Source: QNYZ01 sp964577615 (GTDB taxonomy: Bacteria; Desulfobacterota; Desulfobacteria; Desulfobacterales; QNYZ01). From it: a stretch of DNA of 5,272 bases. Under the pieces are notes generated by a model. It was not told the origin of the DNA, did no database searches, and worked only from the letters and a program-made list of their open reading frames with translations. The position numbers were made by a program, and so were the translations under genes. Location: NCBI GenBank assembly GCA_964577615.1, contig CAZNZW010000101.1:1-5272 (forward strand), written 5' to 3'. Positions 1 through 5,144 of the stretch are shown here, piece by piece; position 1 is the stretch's first letter; each line of letters opens with the position of its first letter.

Positions 1-603
1 CCGCGCAGCGTGCTGGTGACCTCGCCTTCTCTGCTTTACGATACGCGGGATTCCTTTATCCGTCCCCGCCGGGGAATTTTTTCCGCGGTCACGGTGGATT
101 TTTCGAAAGGTCTAAGTAATTCCCTCGATGATTTTTTGAAATACCGGCTGGACGTCCGGGCCTTTTATACGCCGGTCAAACGGGTGACGCTGGCCGTCAA
201 GGGACAGGCCGGGTACCTTGCGCCCTACGGCCACGGGAAAACGGTACCCGACGATCAGCTTTTTTTCCTGGGCGGCATTGGCACGGTGCGCGGGTTTGCC
301 GAAAACCGGCTCCGGTTCGATCGCAGCGGCGATCCCGTGGGGGGGCGCCGGGTGGTTTCCGGCAGCGTGGAGACCCGGATCGATCTGGGCGGCAACGTGG
401 AGCTGGCGCTCTTTGTCGATACCGGCCGAATCGATAAAATATTCGGTGATCGCGGCCGCGGCCGATTCCGTACGTCGGTGGGCGGCGGGCTGCGCTATAT
501 CACGCCCATCGGTCCCATCGGGCTGGTGTACGGATACAAACTCGATCCACTGGCCGGCGAGTCCCATGGCCGGTTCCATTTTTCCATCGGATATTCGTTT
601 TAG
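1..603 (+). CDS. Omp85/BamA-superfamily outer-membrane beta-barrel protein, C-terminal part (5' partial)
   Basis: The reading frame is open from the first base, so only the last 200 residues of a larger protein are present; the GTG at 10 is an internal valine codon, not a start. The fragment is a run of alternating beta strands typical of the Omp85 (bacterial surface antigen) barrel. Seen directly: an early DTRDSFIRPRRG strand/turn motif that opens the 16-strand barrel in this family, the FFLGGIGTVRGF segment whose VRGF (codons at 286-297) is the conserved lid-loop L6 motif that packs inside the barrel, a TPIGPIG segment near the end, and a C-terminal FSIGYSF ending in phenylalanine, the usual beta-signal. 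Family members insert outer-membrane proteins (BamA) or translocate/assemble specific clients (TamA-like). The POTRA domains that would separate these are outside the window, so no symbol is given. It converges on the minus-strand operon with only 44 nt between stops and no clear terminator. Confidence 0.93.
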   Translation, partial: PRSVLVTSPSLLYDTRDSFIRPRRGIFSAVTVDFSKGLSNSLDDFLKYRLDVRAFYTPVKRVTLAVKGQAGYLAPYGHGKTVPDDQLFFLGGIGTVRGFAENRLRFDRSGDPVGGRRVVSGSVETRIDLGGNVELALFVDTGRIDKIFGDRGRGRFRTSVGGGLRYITPIGPIGLVYGYKLDPLAGESHGRFHFSIGYSF

Positions 604-647
604 GCCGGTCCGGGCCATTTCCCGCAGCGGCGGATCCGGATGGCGTC

Positions 648-1433
648 TTACCTGCGGGGGCGGATCGATCTGGACGGCATCTGCCAGACGAAAAGCCGGA
701 TCCATTCAAAACCGAACTGAAGCAGGGCCTCGTCGCTGGTCCGCAGCTTTTTTTTCAGTGCCGCTTTCACCCGGTAGCGTTTGAAAAAACTGCTTTCAAA
801 GATGAAGGCCCGGAATCGGTCCATGTTGTAGGCCGCCATGAAGGCCATCCGGGCGCGGGCGCCTTCGGGGCCCTCGGCGCCCCAGGGGTCGGCCTGGAAC
901 AGGTGCCGGATTTCGGCCCAGCGGCGGGACATCCGGTGGTAGGTTTCCGCGTCCTGGTCCCGGGTCCAGGCCGGTACCGTCCATGTTGTGGGTTCGTGCC
1001 GACCTTCACAGAAATCGGGCGGGCGGAAGAAAAAGACCGGTTCGGCCCGGCCGGTTTCAGGATGGAAAAGGGCGCCCTGCTCCACGGGAAACGTCCGGCA
1101 GGTGTCCGGCCGGTGCCGGTAAACGGCGCAGCCACCGGCGGTCAGAAACGGGCAGGTGTGCTCGGCATCAGCGGCCATGCGCAGCACCAGCTCGGGAAAA
1201 AACTGTTCCGGTCTCAGAACGATATCGGCGTATTCTTCGATGAACCGGTCGGCAGTCATCCCCAGATGCCGCGTCAGGCGGAGCACGTCATACGGGTATA
1301 AAAAAAGGTTGAGGTTGCGGCAGCAGCGGTTGAAGCAGGCAATGTCCGCATGGCACCGGAATGTGAAGGTGTCGTCCGGCTGCAGCCGCCGGCCGGGCAA
1401 CTGGTCGATCTGTCGGGATGAAACCGCTTTCAT
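648..1433 (-). CDS. YkgJ-family cysteine-cluster protein B (putative zinc/iron-chelating domain)
   Basis: A 261-residue protein, last gene of the dgt operon. It carries the CxxCxxCC-type chelating domain of the YkgJ family, a group that also includes flagellin N-methylase FliB. Cysteines are C27, C33, C37 and C38 (FRCHADIACFNRCC), then C94, C102 and C112 in a CPFLTAGGC / YRHRPDTCRTFP arrangement, then C142. The segment after the CC pair (NLFLYPYDVLRLTRHLGM) is the helix found in the longer deltaproteobacterial members as I recall them. The start ATG overlaps the preceding stop as ATGA (1430-1433), implying translational coupling; a GGAGA lies about 10 nt upstream of the ATG. The C-terminal third is basic and aromatic and resembles nothing I can name. 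The biochemical role is unknown: metal or Fe-S binding is inferred from family and cysteines, and substrate or partner cannot be read from the sequence. Confidence 0.88.
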   Translation of the reverse strand: MKAVSSRQIDQLPGRRLQPDDTFTFRCHADIACFNRCCRNLNLFLYPYDVLRLTRHLGMTADRFIEEYADIVLRPEQFFPELVLRMAADAEHTCPFLTAGGCAVYRHRPDTCRTFPVEQGALFHPETGRAEPVFFFRPPDFCEGRHEPTTWTVPAWTRDQDAETYHRMSRRWAEIRHLFQADPWGAEGPEGARARMAFMAAYNMDRFRAFIFESSFFKRYRVKAALKKKLRTSDEALLQFGFEWIRLFVWQMPSRSIRPRR

Positions 1434-2053
1434 GGGCGGGGAATCTCCGTATTGAGCGTTTCTGCTGGTTCAAGGGGGTGGGCCGGATCTGCGCCAAGGA
1501 GCATCCGGGCAATGGTCATTCGGATCCGTCCGGTGAAGTTGACCTGCCGGCGCAACTGGTTTTCCAACCGGGCCATGCGGCGGTAAAACGGCGTCCGGTC
1601 AAGGCGCTCGGACGGGTTACTGCCCGCAAAACGAGAAAATTCTTCGCATCCGGGGCCCGGGCGGACCGTGTGGTCGGGGCCGGTCAATGTGTGGGCAATC
1701 CCGTGCAGGCGGCAGACCATCGGTCGGTATGGGTACAGCCGGCAGCGGCCGGCCCGGTTGAGCGGGCACATGGGCCGCGTGTCCGGCTCAGCGGCGGCGA
1801 CGGCAGCGGCCCGGCGCAGGATATCGTTCCGGTCGGTCGTGTCCAGATCGTTCAGCCCCCGGCGCAGGTAAAGAAATTCCAGCAGCGTGTGGTGGTAAAA
1901 CAGACTTTGACAGCAGTTGTCCGTACAGCCATGGCAGTGAAACCCGTATCTGGCGGCCACCCGGGCATAGGCGGCGTCCATGTCGGCAAACAGATGGCTC
2001 AGCGATTCGAGAAAAGGCCCGCAGGCCCGGTCGGCAGGATCGATCAGCGGCAT
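1430..2053 (-). CDS. YkgJ-family cysteine-cluster protein A (putative zinc/iron-chelating domain)
   Basis: A 207-residue protein in the middle of the minus-strand operon. Cysteines C40, C43, C47 and C48 (CHGCTDNCC) form the N-terminal cluster motif; C96 and C104 (MCPLNRAGRC), C114 (YPYRPMVCRLHG) and C136 (GPGCEEF) complete the set. The RPMVCR element is the best-conserved mark of the YkgJ/CxxCxxCC family. C11 is an additional cysteine. Its ATG lies 3 nt after the dgt TAA, and its TGA is interlocked with the ATG of the next cysteine-cluster gene. No strong Shine-Dalgarno is seen, consistent with coupling to dgt translation. No signal peptide or membrane segment is evident, so it is probably cytoplasmic. 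The function is unassigned; metal or Fe-S binding is inferred from the family. It is shorter than its neighbour and lacks that protein's long C-terminal extension, so the two are diverged relatives rather than a recent duplication. Confidence 0.88.
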   Translation of the reverse strand: MPLIDPADRACGPFLESLSHLFADMDAAYARVAARYGFHCHGCTDNCCQSLFYHHTLLEFLYLRRGLNDLDTTDRNDILRRAAAVAAAEPDTRPMCPLNRAGRCRLYPYRPMVCRLHGIAHTLTGPDHTVRPGPGCEEFSRFAGSNPSERLDRTPFYRRMARLENQLRRQVNFTGRIRMTIARMLLGADPAHPLEPAETLNTEIPRP

Positions 2054-2056
2054 TCG

Positions 2057-3112
2057 TTACACAACCGGAGACGGGAAAAAGATGCGGGTGTACAGATCAA
2101 GCGCATACTGGTCGGTCAGGCTGGCGACCAGGTCACAGACGGCCCGCCGGCGGGAGCGGTTTTTCAGGCGATGGCTGTCCATTTCGAGCTTTCGCATTTC
2201 CTGCTGGAAATGCGCGTCATTTTCAAGAAAATAGGTATACAGCTCACTGAGGATTTTTTTGGCTTTGATAAATTCCCGGTGAACCCGGGGGGCGCGGTAG
2301 ACGTGGTCGTATAAAAACTGGCGCAGGGTGGTCATGGCGTCAAAGACATCGTCGGTCATGTCGAAGACCAGGGCGCCGTTTTTTTCCCGGCTGGAAAAAA
2401 TCAGATCATGGATCATGGTCGTGGCCCGCTCGGAATGGTGGCGTCCCAGGCGGTGGACGCATTTTTCGGGGATCTGGTCGGCATGGATCACACCGCTGCG
2501 AACGGCGTCATCGAGATCGTGGTTCAGGTAGGCCATGAAATCGGCGATGCGCACAACGCGGCCCTCGTAGGTCATGGCCAGCTCTTCGGGGTTGTCGGGT
2601 ATGATTTTTCCGTATCCCTTGGAATGTTTCAGGATGCCGTCCCGGACCTCCCGGGTCAGGTTCAGACCGGCCCCGTTTTTTTCGAGCATGTCGACCACGC
2701 GCAGGCTCTGTTCCGTGTGGGTAAATTCAGCGGAGTAAATTTCCTTGAGGACGACCTCTCCGCCATGTCCAAAAGGGGTGTGACCGAGATCGTGGCCCAG
2801 GGCGATGGCTTCGGCCAGGTCTTCGTTGAGACGCATGGCCCGGGAAATGGTCCGGGCAATCTGGGCCACTTCCAGGGTGTGGGTCAGCCGGGTACGGTAC
2901 TGGTCTCCCATGGGAGACAGGAAAACCTGGGTTTTATGTTTCAGCCGTTTAAATGCATTGGAATAGAGGATGCGGTCCCGGTCCCGCTGAAAAGCGGTCC
3001 GGACCGGACAATCCGGCTCCGGCCGCAGCCGGCCGCCGGAGGCCGCCGAGCGGCAGCCGAAGGGAGACATGAAACCGTTTTCACGTTTTTCAAAATCTGA
3101 ACGGATGGACAT
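2057..3112 (-). CDS. dgt: dGTPase-like HD-domain deoxynucleoside triphosphate triphosphohydrolase
   Basis: A 351-residue cytoplasmic enzyme of the short dGTPase family, which cleaves dNTPs to deoxynucleoside plus tripolyphosphate and thereby tunes dNTP pools. The N-terminal FQRDRDRILYSNAFKRLKHK (41-60) is the family signature. The HD metal site is visible: H78 in RLTHTLEV, H107-D108 in ALGHDLGHTPFGHGGE, and D191 in ADFMAYLNHDLDD. The H111/H116 stretch and the LKHSKG segment near 161 also match the family. It is much shorter than E. coli Dgt (about 500 residues), as expected for the non-enteric type. The ATG at 3112 gives an N-terminus (SDFEKRENGFMSPF) resembling the usual RE..E...LSPYA opening of homologues as I recall them; M15 (3070) is a weaker alternative. 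It is the first gene of a three-gene operon with two cysteine-cluster proteins and diverges from the HsdR-like gene. Which dNTP it prefers cannot be told. Confidence 0.95.
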   Translation of the reverse strand: MSIRSDFEKRENGFMSPFGCRSAASGGRLRPEPDCPVRTAFQRDRDRILYSNAFKRLKHKTQVFLSPMGDQYRTRLTHTLEVAQIARTISRAMRLNEDLAEAIALGHDLGHTPFGHGGEVVLKEIYSAEFTHTEQSLRVVDMLEKNGAGLNLTREVRDGILKHSKGYGKIIPDNPEELAMTYEGRVVRIADFMAYLNHDLDDAVRSGVIHADQIPEKCVHRLGRHHSERATTMIHDLIFSSREKNGALVFDMTDDVFDAMTTLRQFLYDHVYRAPRVHREFIKAKKILSELYTYFLENDAHFQQEMRKLEMDSHRLKNRSRRRAVCDLVASLTDQYALDLYTRIFFPSPVV

Positions 3113-3251
3113 GGCATGAACCCGCGCGATTTTTTTTGTTATCCGTCTTTACATAAGATAATGGACGCCTTAACTTAACAATAAATTGATTCGATTGCAA
3201 AGGGCGATTTCTGCAGCTTTTCTGCAACAGGCCCGGCCGGTGGAAAAACCC
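3113..3251. promoter_or_regulatory. AT-rich divergent intergenic region, probable promoters in both directions
   Basis: This is the only AT-rich gap between the divergent dgt and HsdR-like genes. On the plus strand TTTACA (3148-3153) stands 17 nt before TAACTT (3171-3176); GATAAT (3157-3162) is a better -10 but lacks a good -35 at normal spacing. On the minus strand TTGTTA (complement of 3176-3181) stands 15 nt before TATCTT, a poor fit. A run of eight T (3130-3137) becomes A8 in the dgt leader. TTAAC is repeated in tandem near 3170-3179, but no clear operator palindrome is seen. The assignment as a promoter region rests mainly on gene orientation and base composition; exact elements are uncertain. 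Confidence 0.4.
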
Positions 3252-3809
3252 ATGGACGGACATCATCTTATTCTCGGCAAGCTGGTTGACTATCTGACGG
3301 GGACGGTGCTGCCCGATACCCACGATGAGCGCTACCGCCAGAAAATTGCCCGGCAGCTGGTCGAGGTTCTGGCATTTGAGAAATCGGATGTGACCGGCCG
3401 CCACGAATTGATCGTGACGGCCGGTGATAAACAGGCGGGGGTGCCGGTTGATTTTCTGGTGCGCGTCAAGGGAAAAACCGGCATGCTGATCAAATATGGC
3501 CCCGGATCACTGACAACCCGTCACAAACCGGTGCTGGCGCTGGCCCGCCTGGTGAGTGCGGACATCGTGCCGGTTGTTGTGGTGACCAATGGCGAAGACG
3601 CCGAAATCCTGGATACCGCTTCGGAAAATGTTATCGCCCGCGGGATAGCGAATATTCCGGACCGGGCCGGGCTGGCGGGGATCATCGCCGGCCACCAGTG
3701 GACGCCGGTATCGCAGAAAAAAAGAGAGATGGCGGCCCGGATTGTCTATTGCTACGAAGTTGACGGGGCCTGCCCGTGTGATACCACTGTCTGCCGGGTG
3801 ATCGCATGA
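3252..3809 (+). CDS. Stand-alone HsdR N-terminal-like (HSDR_N_2 type) protein with C-terminal cysteine cluster
   Basis: A 185-residue protein resembling the N-terminal domain of type I restriction R subunits, in the single-domain form I recall from Desulfobacterota. The sequence opens with HHLILGKLVDYLTG, followed by PDTHDERYRQKIARQLVEVL (the helix before the nuclease core), a VPVDFLV strand with D67, and GMLIKYGPGS with K81. The motif is D-x(n)-LxK: the acidic residue of a canonical PD-(D/E)xK site is leucine (L79), so nuclease activity is doubtful. A VVVVTNGEDAEIL segment follows (108-120). The tail carries C167, C174, C176 and C181 (YCYEVDGACPCDTTVC), a plausible metal site. The ATG at 3252 is chosen because GGTGGA (3239-3244) lies 7 nt upstream and homologues start near HHLILG; in-frame GTG at 3240 and TTG at 3186 are alternatives. 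No HsdM/HsdS partners are nearby, so a restriction role is not supported. Its stop overlaps the deaminase start as ATGA. Confidence 0.85.
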   Translation: MDGHHLILGKLVDYLTGTVLPDTHDERYRQKIARQLVEVLAFEKSDVTGRHELIVTAGDKQAGVPVDFLVRVKGKTGMLIKYGPGSLTTRHKPVLALARLVSADIVPVVVVTNGEDAEILDTASENVIARGIANIPDRAGLAGIIAGHQWTPVSQKKREMAARIVYCYEVDGACPCDTTVCRVIA

Positions 3810-4324
3810 CCCATCCGGACTTCATGGATCGGGCCATCGCGCTGGCGGAAACCGCCTTGCAGCAGGGCGAGTTTCCCGTGGGCTGCCTTCTGGTGGCCGA
3901 TGGCCGGATCATTGCCGACGGTGCGCGGTCCGGCACCGCCCGCCGGGGCGGGCGGGAGACGCCGGCCAACGAGATCGACCATGCTGAAATGGTGGCGCTG
4001 CGCAGATTTTATCGACGGCCGTCCCCTGTTGATCCGGGGCGAGTCACGCTTTACAGTACAATGGAACCCTGCCTGATGTGTTTTGCGGCCATTTTGCTCA
4101 GCGGTATCCGTACTGTTGTCTATGCCTATGAAGATGTCATGGGCGGCGGTACATCCTGCGATATTCGGCAGCTGGCGCCCCTGTACCGGGACCGGGAGAT
4201 CCGGATTATCCCCCACGTCCGGCGGGATGAAAGCCTGGCTCTGTTCAAACGTTTTTTTAAAAACAGAGGCAATGAATACTGGAAAGACAGTCTTCTGGCA
4301 GAGTACACGCTGGCCGCAAAATGA
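3806..4324 (+). CDS. Nucleoside deaminase, cytidine/deoxycytidylate deaminase (TadA-like) superfamily
   Basis: A 172-residue zinc-dependent deaminase. The zinc and catalytic residues are present: H59-A60-E61 (DHAEMVALR; H59 ligand, E61 proton shuttle) and P88-C89 with C92 (TMEPCLMC). The EFPVGCLLVADGRIIADG segment (22-39) is the usual opening beta hairpin. It differs from typical TadA in several places: an extended Arg/Gly-rich loop before HAE (41-57), FAAILLSGI instead of the usual GAI..RI, and VVYAYEDVMGGG instead of VVYGA.D.K.G. Tail residues 148-172 include FKRFFKNR and WKDSLLAEYT. The substrate could be tRNA adenosine-34 or a free base/nucleoside; the divergence argues for calling it only a nucleoside deaminase. 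Translation is probably coupled to the upstream gene through the 4-nt ATGA overlap. The divergent dGTPase gene makes a nucleotide-metabolism neighbourhood. A strong hairpin spans its stop codon. Confidence 0.9.
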   Translation: MTHPDFMDRAIALAETALQQGEFPVGCLLVADGRIIADGARSGTARRGGRETPANEIDHAEMVALRRFYRRPSPVDPGRVTLYSTMEPCLMCFAAILLSGIRTVVYAYEDVMGGGTSCDIRQLAPLYRDREIRIIPHVRRDESLALFKRFFKNRGNEYWKDSLLAEYTLAAK

Positions 4325-4334
4325 TTGCGGCCGG
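4310..4334 (+). terminator. Stem-loop spanning the deaminase stop codon, imperfect terminator or mRNA-end hairpin
   Basis: CTGGCCGCAA (4310-4319) pairs with TTGCGGCCGG (4325-4334): ten pairs, nine Watson-Crick and one U-G wobble, around a 5-nt AATGA loop that holds the TGA stop codon. The stem is GC-rich. The tail is GGTCAATTTTCCC, so the T run starts only 6 nt after the stem and is short. It may be a weak intrinsic terminator partly isolating infC, or a stabilising/processing hairpin. Terminator function is uncertain. Confidence 0.45.
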
Positions 4335-4461
4335 GGTCAATTTTCCCTTGATTTTAATGAAATGATTCGATAAAGGTGCCCAGTGAAGTTGACAATACGC
4401 TTGAAAAAGGGCGTTTTTAACAATTTCTGGGAAATTTTATTTATAATGAGGAGGTGCGCGC
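4335..4461 (+). promoter_or_regulatory. infC leader region with candidate promoter, small hairpin and strong Shine-Dalgarno
   Basis: This AT-rich non-coding leader precedes infC. TTGACA (4389-4394) is a perfect -35 hexamer but has no convincing -10 at 16-18 nt; TTGATT (4348-4353) with TAAAGG (4371-4376) at 17 nt is a weak alternative. A perfect AATTTC / GAAATT hairpin with TGG loop occupies 4422-4436, 12 nt before the ribosome site. AGGAGGTG (4449-4456) is a full 8-nt match to the 16S anti-Shine-Dalgarno. L20-dependent leaders precede infC in several phyla and one has been predicted in Deltaproteobacteria (from memory); I cannot recognise that fold here with certainty. Confidence 0.45.
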
Positions 4462-5001
4462 ATAGCTATACTGCGAAAATCCTATCGGCCGAATAAGTCG
4501 GACCAGACCCGGATCAATCACCAGATCAAGGCGAGTGAAGTTCGGGTTATTGATCCCAAGGGAAACCAGCTGGGTGTTGTCGCCAAGGGCAGGGCATTGG
4601 AATTTGCCGGTGAATTTGGCCTGGATCTGGTGGAAGTGTCGCCCCATTCGAATCCGCCCGTTTGCAAAATTATGGATTACGGCCGGTATAAATACGAACA
4701 GACAAAGAAGAAGCAGGAAGCCAAGAAAAAACAGGCGCAATTTCAGCTGAAAGAAATTAAGGTTCGTCCCAAAACCGGCGACCATGATCTGCAGACCAAA
4801 CTGGCGGCGATTCGCAAGTTTATTGAACGGCGCGACAAGGTCAAGGTGACGGTTCGATTTCGGGGGCGCGAAATTACGCTTTCCGGCCAGGGCAGAGAAA
4901 TGCTGGCCCGCATTGCCGTGGAAACCGAAGATATCGCTGTCGTTGAGCAGGCGCCCAAGTTTGAGGGGCGAACGATTATGATGATATTGAGTCCGAAATA
5001 A
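4462..5001 (+). CDS. infC: Translation initiation factor IF-3, apparent AUA start codon
   Basis: IF-3 binds the 30S subunit, blocks premature 50S joining and checks the start codon-initiator tRNA pairing. From 4462 the protein is 179 residues, the normal family length. The N-domain begins around residues 16-31 (TRINHQIKASEVRVID) and runs through VVAKGRALEFA. The family signature KIMDYGRYKYEQTK is at 69-82, followed by a lysine-rich linker helix (about 79-95) and the C-domain starting KEIKVRPKTGDHD (97-109) and ending with IMMILSPK. In-frame stops TAA TGA at 4444-4449 bound the frame upstream, and there is no ATG, GTG or TTG between them and TTG 4597, which lies inside the N-domain. The only candidates are ATA 4462 (7 nt after AGGAGG), ATA 4468 and CTG 4471 (13 and 16 nt). 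ATA 4462 is chosen for spacing. A non-canonical infC start is a known IF-3 autoregulation device (AUU in E. coli). thrS is not directly upstream. Confidence 0.95.
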   Translation: MAILRKSYRPNKSDQTRINHQIKASEVRVIDPKGNQLGVVAKGRALEFAGEFGLDLVEVSPHSNPPVCKIMDYGRYKYEQTKKKQEAKKKQAQFQLKEIKVRPKTGDHDLQTKLAAIRKFIERRDKVKVTVRFRGREITLSGQGREMLARIAVETEDIAVVEQAPKFEGRTIMMILSPK

Positions 5002-5037
5002 CGGCGCTCCCCGGCCTGATCGGATGACCATTTTATA

Positions 5038-5053
5038 ACGCCAATAATGGCGT
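5038..5053 (+). promoter_or_regulatory. Candidate antiterminator hairpin in the infC-rpmI spacer
   Basis: ACGCCA (5038-5043) and TGGCGT (5048-5053) form a perfect 6-bp stem with an ATAA loop. The 3' arm is the same segment that makes the outer part of the terminator stem beginning at 5047, so the two folds exclude each other. Forming this hairpin leaves only the inner GGGCAG/CTGCCC pairs, 10 nt away from the T run, which should not terminate. This is the layout of a transcription attenuator; the trigger is unknown. The pairing is seen; the regulatory role is inferred. Confidence 0.5.
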
Positions 5054-5093
5054 GGGCAGGGAGAGATCACTGCCCGCGCCATCTATTTTTTTT
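5047..5093 (+). terminator. Rho-independent terminator/attenuator between infC and rpmI
   Basis: ATGGCGTGGGCAG (5047-5059) pairs with CTGCCCGCGCCAT (5070-5082): 13 pairs with a single U-G wobble and a 10-nt loop. It is followed by CTA and then eight T (5086-5093). This is a strong intrinsic terminator by structure. It lies inside the conserved infC-rpmI pair rather than at an operon end, so partial or regulated termination that adjusts L35/L20 output relative to IF-3 is more likely than complete termination; alternatively rpmI has its own promoter. Confidence 0.8.
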
Positions 5094-5098
5094 AAAAA

Positions 5099-5113
5099 CC
5101 ATCCACAGGATGG
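5099..5113 (+). other. Small hairpin in the rpmI leader
   Basis: CCATCC (5099-5104) and GGATGG (5108-5113) form a perfect 6-bp stem with an ACA loop, 5 nt after the T run of the terminator and 15 nt before the rpmI ribosome site. CCATC could alternatively pair with GGATG at 5022-5026 upstream. It may be part of a ribosomal-protein leader fold or only a spacer structure. Confidence 0.4.
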
Positions 5114-5144
5114 CCTTTACAATGTGACAGGAGCAATTAAAGTT

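Noticed and set aside
604..647. Possible bidirectional terminator between the convergent Omp85 and cysteine-cluster genes
   Set aside because: Only short GGCC/GGCC and ATCCGGAT self-complementary pieces are seen, with no T run on either strand.
1418..2314. Long plus-strand open frame (298 codons) opposite the cysteine-cluster genes and dgt end
   Set aside because: It is antisense to recognised genes, has low-complexity Val/Gly/Pro-rich content and no family features; long antisense frames are expected at this GC content.
2408..3100. Plus-strand open frame of 230 codons opposite dgt
   Set aside because: It is a mirror of the conserved HD-domain coding sequence, with no recognisable domain.
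3252..3809. Type I restriction-modification system
   Set aside because: Only an HsdR N-domain-like protein is present, with a degenerate motif and no helicase, methylase or specificity genes.
4442..4447. Perfect TATAAT just before the infC ribosome site
   Set aside because: No -35 at proper spacing, and a start from it would remove the Shine-Dalgarno from the transcript.
4446..4496. A 16-codon frame starting ATG at 4446 that overlaps the infC Shine-Dalgarno and start, possible leader peptide
   Set aside because: It has no ribosome site of its own and no run of regulatory codons; the ATG overlaps the infC Shine-Dalgarno by position only.
4441..5082. Minus-strand open frame of 213 codons opposite infC
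   Set aside because: It is antisense to a clearly identified IF-3 gene and crosses the terminator; no protein family features.
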